Assembly: GCA_015680685.1 (NCBI GenBank) | Contig: MNCI01005332.1 | Span: 134,129-198,128 of the forward strand | Direction of reading: 5' to 3' | DNA: 64,000 nucleotides | Origin: Gnetum montanum | Lineage: Eukaryota > Streptophyta > Gnetopsida > Gnetales > Gnetaceae | Shown here: piece by piece, positions 1-12,000 of the stretch | How the letters are laid out: each line of letters starts with the position of its first letter | How positions within the stretch are numbered: position 1 is the first letter of the stretch | Translations under genes and position numbers: made by a program | The notes under the pieces: model-generated | Told to the model about the DNA's origin: nothing | Databases searched by the model: none | Seen by the model: the letters and a program-made list of their open reading frames with translations, nothing else

Positions 1-515
1 GCACGGCGAGCAGCGAATGGAAGGCTGCACGGCGAGCAGCGAATGGAAGGCTGCATGGAGAGCAGCGAACGGAACCCTGGAACCCCCGGGTCTCTTGGCC
101 AGNGGGCAGCAAACAGCTCGGAAGGTAGCAAACAGCAACGACAGGGATGATGCAGCAGCGGCAGGCGGAACAGATGGCAGTAATGAACAGATGGTTGCGC
201 GGATAGTAGCGGACAGTAGGCTGCACGGCGAGCAGCGAATGGAAGGCTGCACGGAGAGCAGCGAACGGAACCCTGGAACCCCTGGGTCTCTTGGCCAGAG
301 AAGCCTCCAAAGGAAATCTGCCCCCCCTCTCAGGTCAGCGTGCTCCTCCTCCTTTTATAGCAGCGGAGGAAGAAGAGGAGGAAAAACCTAACCCTAATTA
401 CTGCCACCTCACGATATTCTATTTTTTCATTTTAAAATTTTATATTTTATTGTTTTAAAATTAAATTGGTTCAACAAGGCCCCATGCCTAGCATGGGTGA
501 AAGTTGGCCTCAACA
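1..515 (-). repeat. 3' LTR of element A (partial)
   Basis: Matches 6010-6464 closely and ends at 515 in TCAACA, the complement of the TGTTGA start of the LTR. The GC-rich part (1-350) contrasts with the AT-rich part (400-515). A TATAAAA motif lies at 353-359 on the minus strand. An N at 103 separates two nearly identical stretches (about 20-102 and 222-299), so the left part probably contains an assembly duplication. A 124-codon plus-strand frame here is a by-product of GC-rich repeats, not a gene. Confidence 0.9.
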
Positions 516-534
516 CTTAGCCCCCAAACTATAG
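516..534 (-). other. Polypurine tract of element A
   Basis: On the minus strand the sequence directly before the LTR start reads AGTTTGGGGGCTAAG and is followed by TGTTGAG. A G-rich purine run immediately upstream of the 3' LTR is the plus-strand primer of LTR retrotransposons. It confirms the element's orientation and the LTR edge at 515. Confidence 0.85.
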
Positions 535-1783
535 ATTGCATGCAAGTGCAAGGACTAGAAAATTTTAAATGAAAATGCAAATGGTGGGGAAAATGAAAAT
601 AGCATAAAACAAGAAATGCAAATTTGAAAATAAACTATAATATTCTAAACGTGATCAAAATAACCCAGTAATCAAAAGAGACACCGACATAGGCCATCTA
701 AACAACCATTAAAATCTAATTTATTGGTATTTTGACTAAGATCTATAGATATATATGTGTAATTATATATATATGTAGGTATATAATTAAGCTCTCATTT
801 TCAATATTTTCCCAAGGTAATAGTAAAAGTATGCGGACTATTTTGAGCAAGTGACTTATACAAAACTTAATGAGGAGGATGAGCTAAAACTCATGTTAGA
901 TCATAGTAAGCCACAACTTTCAGATTTTTCCTTGGTTTTTTTTTTTTTTGTCTTTTTCACTTTTTGAAAAACTTAAATTTAAAAGGGAAAACGGGGGTTA
1001 GGGTGAGGATTGCTGCCGGACCTCATCACACTCAAGAACTTATTACACTGCTAATGAACACGGTCCTCATTTTTTGTTTTGTTTTATTTTTAAGGAAACT
1101 TTGCTCATGGTGTACTTCATTCTTGAGGTAGGAATTCCAACTCGAGTCTGGTCGATTAGCTGCACTGCCAAAGAGCATGGTCCTTGTGGAAACTTTACCC
1201 ATGGTGTAGTTCAAGCCTCGTGTATATGCCTTTGATTGGTGACATCATAGTAGGTCTCCTGGGTGGCTAAGGATTCTCAAGTAGAAATGAACACACTTCA
1301 CCCTGTTTCTCATAGGATAGCCATGGATCATCATACCTGAGGGCTTCGGATTATGAGAGGAAAGGATAAAATTTTCCAAGGTCACCTAGTAATTATGACT
1401 AACCACTCTCCAACATCACATATCCTACACTCACATAATCATGATGATAGCATGATAAGTTTGTATAAATCGAATGTTCCATAATCAAACATAACAAATA
1501 AACTGAAACCTTGGAATCAATCGAAAAGGGTCACAGTATAAAATATAAAGTGGATTTTATAGCATTATATCATAGTAATAGTAAATTATATCATACTTGC
1601 ATTATTTTTCAATGGTGTTAAGATGACCCAAATCAAGTAACTCAAATGACCAATGATTATTAAAATCATATGAAGAACACAATAATCAAAACAAAAGAAA
1701 GAAATGATGGAAATGCAAGCAAAATATGAAAATGCAATAATGTACATATGAAATGCAATGAAAAAGGGGAAGAGAACATGCAA
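535..1783 (-). other. Element A 3' non-coding interior
   Basis: About 1.2 kb between the end of the coding frame and the polypurine tract. It is AT-rich, with a T run near 938-949 and TA-rich stretches near 745-790. I see no convincing coding frame, RNA gene or extra ORF; two 60-65 codon minus frames here have no recognisable content. Confidence 0.6.
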
Positions 1784-4525
1784 CTAAGAATCTACCAGAT
1801 GCCCACGTGGGGTACCTGAGTAGAAATGTTTCAAATGAAATGCATTAAAATTCCTATTCAACCTATATCCTTGCAAATCAGCAATCTTAAACACATTTGG
1901 GGCAATGATGTCTACAATTTGGAATGGGCCTGACCACATAGGTGAAAACTTAGTTTGAGGGCCAGTCTAACCAGACGCTCTATCTTTCTTGAGGACTAGA
2001 TTACCTACTTGAAAAGTTTTAGCAACATATTTTTTATCGAACCATCTCTTGACAATTTGTTGATGCTTAAGATTATGAAAATCAAGACCTACTTTTACCT
2101 TGCTTGATCGTTTTCTATAAATCTTTTTCTTAATATAAGTTTTAATGATAGGTCTAGGTCTTGGTGGGTCATCGAACATAGCTTTTCTAGGATATGTATT
2201 GTTAAAATTTAGCACACCTTCAAATGTTTTAAGAGGTAACGCCTTATTTATATCTTTGTCTTCCCCCAAAGGTAGTGGATCACTTAGACAAAATCCATCG
2301 TGTTGTTGATAAGGTAAGGTGTCTCCATAGTTTTCTTCATCTTCTCTAGGACTTTTATAGGATTTGATGGGGTTTGCATAAGAGATAGGACTTTTTGTAG
2401 TTCTACTTACATAGTCATTTTCAACAGGTTCACTACACTCAACCTCAATAATCCCAACATAAAGATTGGCATTTCGATCTTCCAAAGATTGATTTTGTTG
2501 ATCCAAGTTTGTTACTACTTGTTTGTAGAAGTGTTCTTGGGGTATAGTCATGTATTCAGATTTTCCTTTGATAGGGATCAATAATTCCGAGAAATCTGAC
2601 CTAAAGAAGCCCCCAAACTTAGCTCCAAAAGTCCTTGATAAGAGCACACCATATGTGGGTTTCATGTCAACTACCAGGATATCCGTATAGCATGTAAATG
2701 TAGGGTATTTCTTAAGTTGTACTTTTACTCCTTTTAATAACCCTACTACAGGTACGCTAGATCCATCAAGTTGAATTACACTTTTAGTTTGTGGTATCAT
2801 TTGTGCTCCTAAGGTGTTACAAATGTCAAGAGGCATAACACTAACAGTTGCACCTGAATCCATTAAACAGTTGTGGACATTCATTCCTAAAATAATCAAA
2901 GTGGTTAGAAAAGGGGGAGGATCCTTTTTGCTAGACATAGAATTATCCATGTTTTGTACTGGTAACGTGTTAGGACTTTCTGCAAAGTGAACATGCCTTT
3001 CGGGAATTCGGGATTTTTCTCTTTGGGCTACAAGTGTATGAACCATATCCCGAATCACTTCTTTCATTTCGTTAAAGTGTAGAAGGTCATACATCGAAAT
3101 GTTGGCTTTCACTCTTTTTAAGTCCTCAACCAAATCATAATTCTTAGGTTCATCTTTGGCTTCTTGTTGAGATGGAACTTTCCTAAGTGCAGATGGGGGG
3201 TTTGGTTGTTGCGGGGCAATTACTTGGGATGACCCAGATTGATTGTTTCCATTGTTTGAACTAGGAACTCTCTTGTTTGGAGGTGTATAGAAATTATTTC
3301 TAGTTTGTCGTTGTGTAGCATTCATAACGTCACTGATTTTACGGTAACGAGTGTTGTGTGGGTTACGGTCGCCTACCATGACTTGTTCTAATGAGGAAAC
3401 CTCTTCGTTTTCTGTCTCATGAGGTACATCAAGAACCATGATAGGAGCTTTTCCATTTTGTTGCCCTTGGGTATTATCACCATACAATGCTATAAATTGA
3501 GGACAAGTCTTTTCAGAATGTTGCCTCGTATTATGAAGACGACAATAATCATCATTGATTGATGCGCTTGGTTGTCCTGGTTGTGTAGGGCTTTTACTAT
3601 TGTTTCTCTTTAACTTAACTACTTCATTGGATAGTTTTTGTAGTGAAGTAAGTATTTGGGTCATCTGATTTTCAGTTTGGGTTGGTGGTTCAACAGAATT
3701 TGATGTCCCATTTGGGTTTATCATGGATTGAATCAAGGCTTTTGAGTCGTCATCATTCAGACCAGTGTTGGATGGTAAGAATGAAGTGGACATGGGGCCT
3801 TGTGAGTAATTGCTTAAAGGTGGAGTTGATTGAAAAGGAGAAACAACTTGAGGCATAACATTAGATGTTTGGAAACTTGGTAGGAGTGGGTTTGATTGCA
3901 TCGGGTTGCTAACACTCATCATCCCAAATTGGGTTTGGATGCTGTTCATAAGGGTTATTTGCTCTAATTCCACAGCTTTTGACATTGCACCTTGTATTTC
4001 CATTATGTTGGGATCAGATTTGATAGCATAAGCAAAGAATGGATCGATGGTAGAGAGATAGAAGTTGAGAATACCATCTGGTTGTGGTCGCATCTCATTT
4101 GGCACATAGGCAAGTTGATGGAGGAATCTAAGATTATAATCCCTAACGTTTTCCCCGGGTAGCTTTCTTAGGCTGGTAAAATTGCTTGATGCGATAGCAG
4201 GGCTTGTAAATTTGTCAAATTGATTCAAAAACTTGTTTTTGAATTCTTGCCATGTGTTGATAGAGGCATCAGGAAGCATTAAGAACCATTGGGTTGCTTT
4301 GGTCCTAAATGTCGTTACGAACACTCTGCATGCTACATCGTTATGTATAATGTTGTGGATCCCTAATAAAGTTTCAAAACATTGTATGTGTTGACGTGCA
4401 TCATTCGTAGGGATTGAAGGATCGAAGAATAAGTTTATGTTTTGAAGGGATTTTAGTATGTCATGGTAGTTGTGAAAGTTAAAAGGGTTCCTTACTAAGG
4501 GAGCCGGGGGTTGATTGGCTGCCAT
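1784..4525 (-). CDS. Gag-protease polyprotein fused to integrase C-terminal tail
   Basis: The frame runs 914 codons from the ATG at 4525 to a TAG at 1784-1786, broken once by a TAG at 1967-1969. Residues about 10-200 form a retrotransposon gag domain (WQEFKNKFLNQF). Near residue 330 there is a C-x2-H-x4-H-x4-C zinc-knuckle-like motif (CRLHNTRQHSEKTC). Residues about 545-680 are a retropepsin with the active-site triplet in CLMDSGATVSVMP. The last 100 residues resemble an integrase C-terminal domain (KRWFDKKYVAKTF, then GPFQIVDIIAPNVFKI after the stop). Reverse transcriptase, RNase H and the integrase core are absent, and the join stays in frame. Apart from the single stop the frame is open, unlike the other elements here. 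The product would package RNA but could not copy or insert it. Confidence 0.88.
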
Positions 4526-5012
4526 CTTAGTTTGAGGTTTTTTTAGGAATTGAACTTGGAAAAAGTGAAGCTCGTTGTTTTCTCAAAGTAGATTGACGAG
4601 TAACCAGTTGACTAGGGGTAGGAGTATGAGTTCTTTGTTGAGATACTCTGTAAGAAAAGTCACTCATAAAATGAAAAATAACCAGAAATGTAAAATGCTA
4701 ATAAACTGTGAAACTTAAAGAAAATAAAAGAAACATTTGAATACTATATTTTTTTAATTTTTAAAATTTTTGAAAGTAAAATTGAAATTGTAAAATTTTA
4801 GAAAAGTAAAATAATTTAAATCACCTAAATTAAAATTTCAAAAAAAGCATTGCTAGAATATAAATTTGGAAATTTTAAAATTTTTGAAACTAAAATAAAG
4901 CAATAAAACTGAAAATAAAGAGGCAAAAATTAAATAGACAGTAATAAGAAATATGATAATTTTTTAAAGAAAAGAAACATAAAAGGAAAATAAAGAAAAG
5001 GTTGAGATACTA
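4526..5012 (-). other. Element A 5' leader
   Basis: AT-rich, A-rich leader between the primer-binding site and the gag start, on the transcribed minus strand. It contains no ORF of note. This is where packaging and dimerisation signals would be expected, but none can be identified by eye. Confidence 0.6.
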
Positions 5013-5030
5013 CCCTCCTTCTAGCGCCAA
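5013..5030 (-). other. Primer-binding site of element A
   Basis: Minus strand reads TGGCGCTAGAAGGAGGG, a few bases inside the LTR end. TGG pairs with the universal CCA end of tRNA, as required for minus-strand priming. It is not the common TGGTATCAGAGC initiator-Met site and differs from the family B site. I do not assign the tRNA. Confidence 0.75.
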
Positions 5031-5035
5031 AAAGG

Positions 5036-6464
5036 TGTTGATGCGTAAATTTTGGACACGCGAACACCTGTGAAAAACTCGTTTGAGGAGACTATCGCCT
5101 AGGGCGCCTCCCGTATGGGTACGGAAACCCAGAAATAGTCTCAGCTGGAAAGGGCAATGTGACAAACAATAATAACAATATTTTAAACAAAATAAAATAA
5201 AAGCTTAGATTTGATTTAATATTTTGAGACTTCAATTTAATTTAATATTTTGGGAACTTAAAATAGTTTGAAATTTGCAGAATGATAAATAATTCAAAAG
5301 TTAAATTTCATATGTCCCGCTGTTGCTAAAGCAGTTGCGAATGAGGACTAGGATCTAGCGCGAGGCAGGCGTCATCCTGGGCGTAGCAGCAGGGCGAGGG
5401 TCTGCGTGTTGCAAATGGGCAGGGTCTGTGTGCAGCCGTGGGAAGAAGACTGTGAGCTTCTGCCACCACGGGCAATGCAAGCGCGTGTGCTACTGCTGTG
5501 GACGTGGGAGAAATCGGCCTGAGTGTAGCAGCCGTTGTGGCCACGACCGTGGCTGCAAAACACGGTAGAGAACGGAACACGTAGGTGCAGGCGCAGGCAG
5601 AGGAGAAGGGTGCACAGCGGCGGCAGTGGGAAAACCAACGGTGGCAGTGGGAAAACCAACAACGGCGGGTGGAGAAAACCAGCGGCGACAGTGAGGAAAC
5701 TAGCAAGAGAGACAACACGGCAAGCGCAGGACAATAATGCGGCAGCGCGGCAATGGGCGGACGATGCTGGGTGGCGATGCGACAGTCTGCGGTGGGAGCA
5801 GAAATGGCGCGACGGGAGCACAAACCAAGGTGGCAGCGGCAGAACAGAGGGAGAAGCATTGTCAGAATCAACAACGTGGCGGGAGAGGAGTGGCAGGCAC
5901 GGCGGCGGGAGCAGCTGTGTTCTGCGCGGGAGGCGCGTGGCAACCAGAAAACAACAACGTGGGAGTGGTAGCAGAGGAGACAGCACAGGCCACGAAGGAG
6001 AGACAGCATGGTGGGTAGCAAACAGACGCGGCGGGCAGCAAATAGACCCGGCGAGCAGCAAACAGCGCAGCATGCAGCAAACAGCGACGGCAGGGACGAC
6101 GCAGCAGCGGCAGGCTAAACAGATGGCAGCAATGAACAGATGGCTGCGCGGACAGCAGCGGACAGTAGGCTGCATGGCAAGCAGCGAACGGAAGGCTGCA
6201 TGAAGAGCAGCGAACGGAACCATGGAACCCCCGGGTCTCTTGGCCAGAGAAGCCTCTGAAGGAAATTTTCCCCCCCTCTCAGGCCAGCGTGCTCCTCCTC
6301 CTTTTATAGCGGTGGAGGAAGAAGAGGAGGAAAAACCTAACCCTAATTACTACCACCTCACGATGTTCTATTTTTTCATTTTAAAATTTTATATTTTATG
6401 GTTTTAAAATTAAATTGGTTCAACAAGGCCCCATGCCTAGCATGGGTGAAAGTTGGCCTCAACA
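5036..6464 (-). repeat. 5' LTR of element A (complete)
   Basis: Bounded by TGTTGA at 5036 (plus strand) and TCAACA ending at 6464, i.e. 5'-TG...CA-3' on both strands, 1429 bp. Positions 5330-6230 are a GC-rich island with repeated AGCAGCGAACGGA-like units, unlike the AT-rich surroundings. Overlapping frames of 283 and 231 codons (minus) and 222 codons (plus) arise in this island, but their low-complexity content and mutual overlap argue against real proteins. Confidence 0.92.
6302..6308 (-). promoter_or_regulatory. TATA box of the element A LTR
   Basis: Minus strand CTATAAAAGGAGG within the 5' LTR, conserved in the left LTR at 353-359. Its position, about 160 bp into the LTR, suggests a short U3 and a long R/U5. 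Transcription would start some 25-35 bp downstream, near 6270. The start site is inferred. Confidence 0.6.
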
Positions 6465-7640
6465 ACCCCTATCAGCTAGGCAACTGGTAAGATCATTGAT
6501 TTGAAAGCTCTAAGATATGGGATTTGATTCTAGTAGGCAAAGTAGAGTTATAAAGTTTAAATTTTTCTCGAAGTTATGTGTTCTGTCCTAGTAAGTAATG
6601 TAGAGTTATAAAATTATAATTTGACTATGTCATAGGGTTAAATATTATTTTAAAACGAAAAAGAAAATTTTTGTGTGTGTTTGCATGTAGAAAAAGAAAA
6701 ATTTTGGGTTACAATAACTCCTAAAAACTCTCCTTATATTATGCAAATAGAAATGTTTAAAATCCTTAAAATGTTGTTTGTTTCACCAATTTGCAAACTT
6801 GCTTACATAGAAATAAAGAATGTACCCTTGAATATTTCATTTATTATAAGAACTAGTTGTAACTTAGCTTGTCATCTTACCTACCTTGCATCCTAAAGAT
6901 ATTGGCTTGAATCCTAGTACCACAATCATGAATGCTAACTTAGAGACATGTTCCAAGCATATATAGTGCAATCAGTCGTATATTGTTTCATACAAAAAAT
7001 CTATTTATTAAAGCCTTAAACCATTCTCAACACATACACTAACCAAAACTTAGCATAGGAGAATTACACTAATTTGATTTATTCACATGCTTAGCACCCA
7101 GAAGTATTGGGTTCAAAGCTTACTATAACTATCCCCTTGTGCCATAACATTAAGAATTATAGTAAGAATAAGAATGAATGGACACAGATGTTCATGATAT
7201 TTAATAACAAAATAAATGACATAAATAAGTTTATGATTCTTGGTCAAGCTCAACGCCTCAACACTTGGGAAAGATTTCTTGGTGGATGCTCGAGTGTCAT
7301 AGTGTTGTCTTCACTATTCTCAATGATGAACATAATGTACATTTCCATGAATTTGTGGGAATCCAAATACCAATGCATAAACCATCCAACTATAACACAA
7401 AAGGCTTAGAGAGCTCAGAGAAGGATAAAATTCTTGAAACAATATTGAAACTATATTTAATTAGGAAGTCATACTCATTGCTCGGTAGGATTTGTATCTC
7501 TAAAAACTATAGAGTAGTAATGTAACAAGTTTTAGGTGAAATCTTAAATTTCCATATCAATTTTTGATAAAAGTATAGGTTTCAGGTTTAATCTTAAACT
7601 TCTTCATGTATACTATTATTGTAATAACATGTTTTAAATT
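6465..7640. repeat. Duplicated segment, copy 1 (laccase 3' exon and flank)
   Basis: This stretch aligns throughout with 12690-13970: both begin with CCCTATCA followed by GCTAGG or ACTAGG, both contain two tRNA-like repeats (6870-6935 and 7080-7140; 13020-13110 and 13240-13310), then the laccase last exon, then the same intron start. It is a segmental duplication of a laccase 3' end and its downstream DNA. Copy 1 has taken many more C-to-T and G-to-A changes. The first 180 bp is a SINE-like unit on the plus strand (box B-like GGATTTGATTCTA near 6530). Confidence 0.8.
7250..7389 (-). pseudogene. Laccase last exon remnant P1
   Basis: Minus-strand copy of the final laccase exon. It still reads through about 45 codons (WFMH at the start, IENSEDNT in the middle, EHPP near the end) to a TGA at 7250-7252. 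The copper-site motif HCH is replaced by HWY, so the type-1 copper cysteine is gone. The splice acceptor AG is still recognisable near 7390. No upstream laccase exon lies in the following 5 kb, so this is an isolated pseudogene piece. Family assignment rests on alignment with P2 and P3. Confidence 0.82.
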
Positions 7641-8749
7641 CAATCCTAAAATTCTTTTATTTTCCTTTTAATAGAACATTTCATTTCTTAAATGTTTTTT
7701 ATTTATCTTTTCTTAACTAAATCATAATGTGTTAACCTAGTGTTATAGGTCTTGGCTTAGTAACCCCAGGTCATAGGTTTCTTTTACTAAGTAGCACTAG
7801 GTTATAAACTTCTACAAATCTTGGGAGGAACCTATGTTTCAATTAGTATGTAGCAGTACATTATAAGCGTTTATAAATCTTGAAGTATAAATATGTTTTA
7901 ACTATTTTAATGTAAACTTTTATCAACCTTGAACTGTACCTATGTTTCAATTATTTCAGTTCCAACACCCTTTTTTTGAGTAAACATTTATGATAAAATA
8001 TATTATCACAAGAGAATCAAGTTTCAATATTAAACTTTTTCAATTGAATTATCTTTAAAAAAATGAATGTGTGTGTGTGTGTGTGTGTAGTATGATGTAT
8101 TTTTTCTACATTCATTATTTAGTTGGTAACATTATTTTGCAACAATATAGGCATTAAGACAACAATAAAGAAGGAAGAGAAAAATATTGCATACTAAAGG
8201 AGGGACTATTAGCAAGTAGTATCCAATGCTCTACCCACATGAAGACAAATGCACACAAAGTCTAAGTATTTTTATTTATTTTTTAGTTGATTGTCATATG
8301 TAAACTATTTTGGCCCCAACTCACCTTTGTTTTGCATAAATTTCTTTATTTTTTCTATGAGGGATGAACTCTCAAGTTCCCCAAGTATGACCCCAATCAT
8401 TTTCTATAACTTGTAAGGCCATACATGAACGAAAGGACTGTTTCGATGGCAATAAAGTTGATATTTATTTTCTTTATAATTTTATGATTTTTTATATTTA
8501 TTTCTTCTCTCATTTACACATCTATTATGAGTATTAACTTCATTCATAATTATCAATTCATTGTCATTATTCATCAATGAAACCAAATTATCAACCAACC
8601 ATCATATTAAATGCATTATCAAGATTTTAATATCTCATTTTCTCATAGTTCAAAATTTCAAACATTCTAGAATTATGACATCTAGAAGGTCAAGACTCAA
8701 AACTACATAAGTCAACAATTCAAAAAGAATTTTTTTAACATGATGTTGA
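7641..8749. other. Decayed intron or intergenic DNA
   Basis: AT-rich, no credible gene. The first part still resembles the P2 laccase intron. Around 7890-7971 there is a degenerate SINE 3' end (CTATGTTTCAATTATTTC, then TTCCAACACCC). A GT dinucleotide tract lies at 8069-8088. The remainder shows nothing I can name. Confidence 0.5.
8069..8088 (+). repeat. (GT)10 microsatellite
   Basis: Uninterrupted GT dinucleotide run of 20 bp. It is the only clear simple dinucleotide repeat of this length noticed in the window. Confidence 0.95.
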
Positions 8750-8769
8750 ATGGAAAGTATTTTTTTGTC

Positions 8770-9060
8770 TAGTTTATCAATGCTAAGGAGATGTTTCTTA
8801 CTTTGCCTTGCTCCTGGGATGTACTAACACTAGCAACTTTAAGAGATGCCACTTAGATAATTAATGAATCCAAGAGTAAGGAAGAGAGGATGAAGGTACT
8901 ACTAGATGTATTCCAATTACTAGAAGAAGTAGTAGTAGTAGGACAGTCACAATAATAGCCAAGATATGAGGAGCTATTGTAAGAGCCACATGAGCCATAT
9001 TTCCTGACACTATTCAATGCATATGCCATGGATTAATTTTGTGCTAATATAGTTATTGCT
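8770..9060 (+). pseudogene. Fragment of the family B extra ORF (C-terminal part)
   Basis: Plus-strand translation with stops shows NAKEMFLTLPCSWDVL and SKSKEERMKVLLDVFQL, matching the C-terminal part of the extra ORF of B2 (55400-55590) and B1. The DNA after it resembles the B2 sequence just before the 3' LTR. No family B LTR follows, so this is an orphan piece of a third, older family B element. It contains private stops, for example a TAG in place of a tryptophan codon. Confidence 0.72.
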
Positions 9061-12000
9061 ACTAATGTTGCTACCACTACAACCACCAAAAAAAATATCA
9101 AAAGTTTTGGTAGTTTGTGATGGCTAGGAACACTGCTAGGACTGTAGGATGCTCCCTTCTCCTCTAACCACTAATGACATCATAGGCTCTTGCTTACACT
9201 GGCCACTATCGATGCCATAGAATCTTGACTTCTTTGGTAGTTTTGGACTCCAAAATATTTTTTGTTAGTTAATGTAAAATTTGAAATTTTCTATCAATTG
9301 ATAGGAAATTCCAAAAATTGTCAAATATGGAAATTTTTTTGAATTTGACATCTAAGAGGGAAAATTTTCAATATCAAAAAGTGGTAAAATTTAACATCTA
9401 AAAATTTTGTAATTAAACATGCTTATCCTAAAGTAGTATTGGGATGGGTGATCTCTTAGGAATTTTTGATTTTCATGCCCAAATTTTTAAACTTTTGTAA
9501 GCCATAATTTTTTATTTTAGAAGTCTTTTTTGGAAAATGAAGAGTAATTTTTGGTAGATTTTGACCTTTTGGATACAATGGTAAAGTTAGATCTACTCCA
9601 CAAAACTTTAAAAAGTAGTCTTTACTCCTTTCCCAACATCATGCCTTAAGATTCTCAAAGGCTTAATTTTAGCATAACTTGGGCATATGATGTTTGTTTC
9701 TAACTTATGAATAGTCATTTCTAACCTTTTTGGCCTTCTAAACCTAATTTGAAGTTAAATTGATCATCTAGGTATGCAATAATTGGGTGATACCTTATAT
9801 AATGTCTTAAGAGACCATAACTTACACTAACTAACAATGCCCAATAATTTAATTATTAGGACTAACAAATCTAGCCTCTTTAGCTATCTTGGGCCTTAAG
9901 ATTAGGTGCTTAGCTTATGTAGATAAATAATATTGGGCCACTAATTCCCAGTGTATCATCAGTTGCACTACCGAAGTCAATGTCTTAAGAGAGGTGAAAA
10001 GATTATTAAGAGTCTAGGTAATGTAGCAAATTGTTACCAATTTAACAAGTTGGGAAATTGGAAACTTAGTTGGTAAATCATAATGATCAAGAAGATGTAT
10101 ATTAATTCAACCTACAACCAGATCATGCAATGGAATATCATGGAGAATCATAATCTTATTGGTTGGTGGGGTCCATCTTGCAAGTGATGCACATTTGTGG
10201 TTCTCTTGTAAATGTGTGATTTGGACACACATATCTAAGAAAATTGCTAAATTATTTAGACTCAATTGTATAAGAACATTACTAAAAGATCTAGACTCAA
10301 TTGTCCAAGAAAATTACTAAAAATTTGTATACTTTTCAGAATAAAACTATGGAACCATCACCTTTGGAAATGACATGGAAGCTTAAATCAAAGGTATTGG
10401 TATCATTAGAGGTAAATGTAAGGGTCAAACTACTATCAATCAAGTATGATAATCTTATTCTAAGAAGGTATATGATACCCATGAGGACAAATGACCTAGA
10501 AGAGAACCCAAAAATAAGAATGAAATTTTCAATATAAAACATGCTTTCAAAGTCTCTGGCCAATGAAAAACAACATCTACTATATTCACCTTAAGCTTTT
10601 GATTGGCATAAGTACCAATACCCACACATACTAGAAGAATTATAAGATTTAAATACTTATGTAGTATGCTAAAAAGAATTTTTTCCATGGTAATTCTTAT
10701 CCCAATTCCAATGCAATTTGAAAAAGCTAAGATACGAAGGTGTTTACAAACAAAAAGAGTCTTGCAGAAATTTTTCTTTTGAACTATATAAATTAGCCTA
10801 TTGTAGAAACAATAACATGAATGGTTGTGTGACCTTTATAAAGAAGATAACTTCGAATTGGTATAAAAGTTTGAATGGAGATGAGAAGATTTGATTTGCA
10901 AAATTCTAGAACTTCAAATCATGAGGAAGAAAGAACAATCAAGATTCCTAACAAGCCACATAGTCCTGGCATTGATGTTAAAATATCAAATATCATGAAG
11001 ATGTCAACACATATTTAATTGCCAAACAAGCATGTTCAAATATTATATTTTATCAAGTGGCCTACTTAATTAACCAAATAGAGGAAATTTTAAAGAATAA
11101 GTTATTCCTAACCCTTACCAATCAGGAACCCAATTTGAAGAAGATATTCCTATCAATTCAACATGCAATTCCATTAGTCAGTATATATTCCACCTAACTT
11201 GATTCTTTAGTAGATAAGTCAAATCTGAGAGTTGAAGAATAAAAGATGTTGATGGATAGAATTCATTAAGAACTACAAGTCATCAATTACACTACCATGA
11301 CTACTAAAGACAAGTCAAGATCACTCTTCATTGAGACCTTTAGACTACATCTAGTATGATGCTTGATTCTTCCAAGTTACCAAGCTTCTAGAGTTAATTT
11401 TTAATGAAGAAATTTAGAAGCAAAATAAAACCTTGTTATTCCAAACAACACCATCTAATCATATAACCCTTATAACAAACTACAACTACTTTCATTAATG
11501 CTCGAGGTTGATCATGATCAAAGAGACTCTTAACCTTACTTTTATTCATAATCTACTTATTTTCTTCCTTGTTTAATTTATATTTTAATTAAGTAAAATA
11601 TGTAGGGAAATGTAAGTTGGAAATAACTATTTGCTCTACCTTTACTTAGGTAACCAAATATGAGTTGCACTTTGTGTAACCTTGATTAGGACTAGTGATT
11701 GATGGTTGGTAGACCTTTAATTTACCTCTTGTCATTACCTTAAAGAATGAGGTAAGTATTGAGAAAATAAGATTTAATTCCAATATTTCAGCTCCTCTTA
11801 TATTATATTTGCAGAATAAGTAGGAGAACATTAGAATTTTCAACCTTAAGTCAAAAGGAGACATTAAAGTATTGGAGCATTAGAGCATAGAAGGAGCAAT
11901 GGAGCTAGAGAAGGATCACTAACATGTACTAATTAGAGGATGAACGAAATCTAAGCAAGTAGATTGTCACATTCTCATTGTTGAATAATGTCACTACATA
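9061..12000. other. Unassigned AT-rich DNA, possibly old gag debris
   Basis: No intact gene. The plus strand of 10080-11450 keeps gag-like character in one frame with many stops (for example a TSNWYKSLNGDEK stretch near 10850 and a 78-codon open piece at 10301-10537), which may be an old retrotransposon gag. I cannot identify the family. The rest shows no structure I recognise. Confidence 0.3.

Larger units (their letters stand above)
1..6464 (-). mobile_element. Element A: non-autonomous Ty3/gypsy-type LTR retrotransposon
   Basis: Seen: two related LTRs (1-515, cut by the window edge, and 5036-6464), a purine-rich tract next to the left LTR, a TGGCGC primer-binding site next to the right LTR, and one long minus-strand ORF between them. 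Over the roughly 215 bp that align cleanly the LTRs differ at about a dozen positions, so this is the youngest-looking element here. Known: this order (5' LTR, PBS, gag-pro, PPT, 3' LTR) defines an LTR retrotransposon. Odd: reverse transcriptase, RNase H and most of integrase are missing, so it would need enzymes from a partner. Host DNA left of the 3' LTR is outside the window, so a target-site duplication cannot be tested. Confidence 0.93.

Noticed and set aside
5326-6223. Long overlapping ORFs on both strands (283, 231 and 222 codons)
   Set aside because: All lie in the GC-rich low-complexity island of the element A LTR, overlap one another, and show only repeat-derived Cys/Leu/Pro or Arg/Gly/Gln content.
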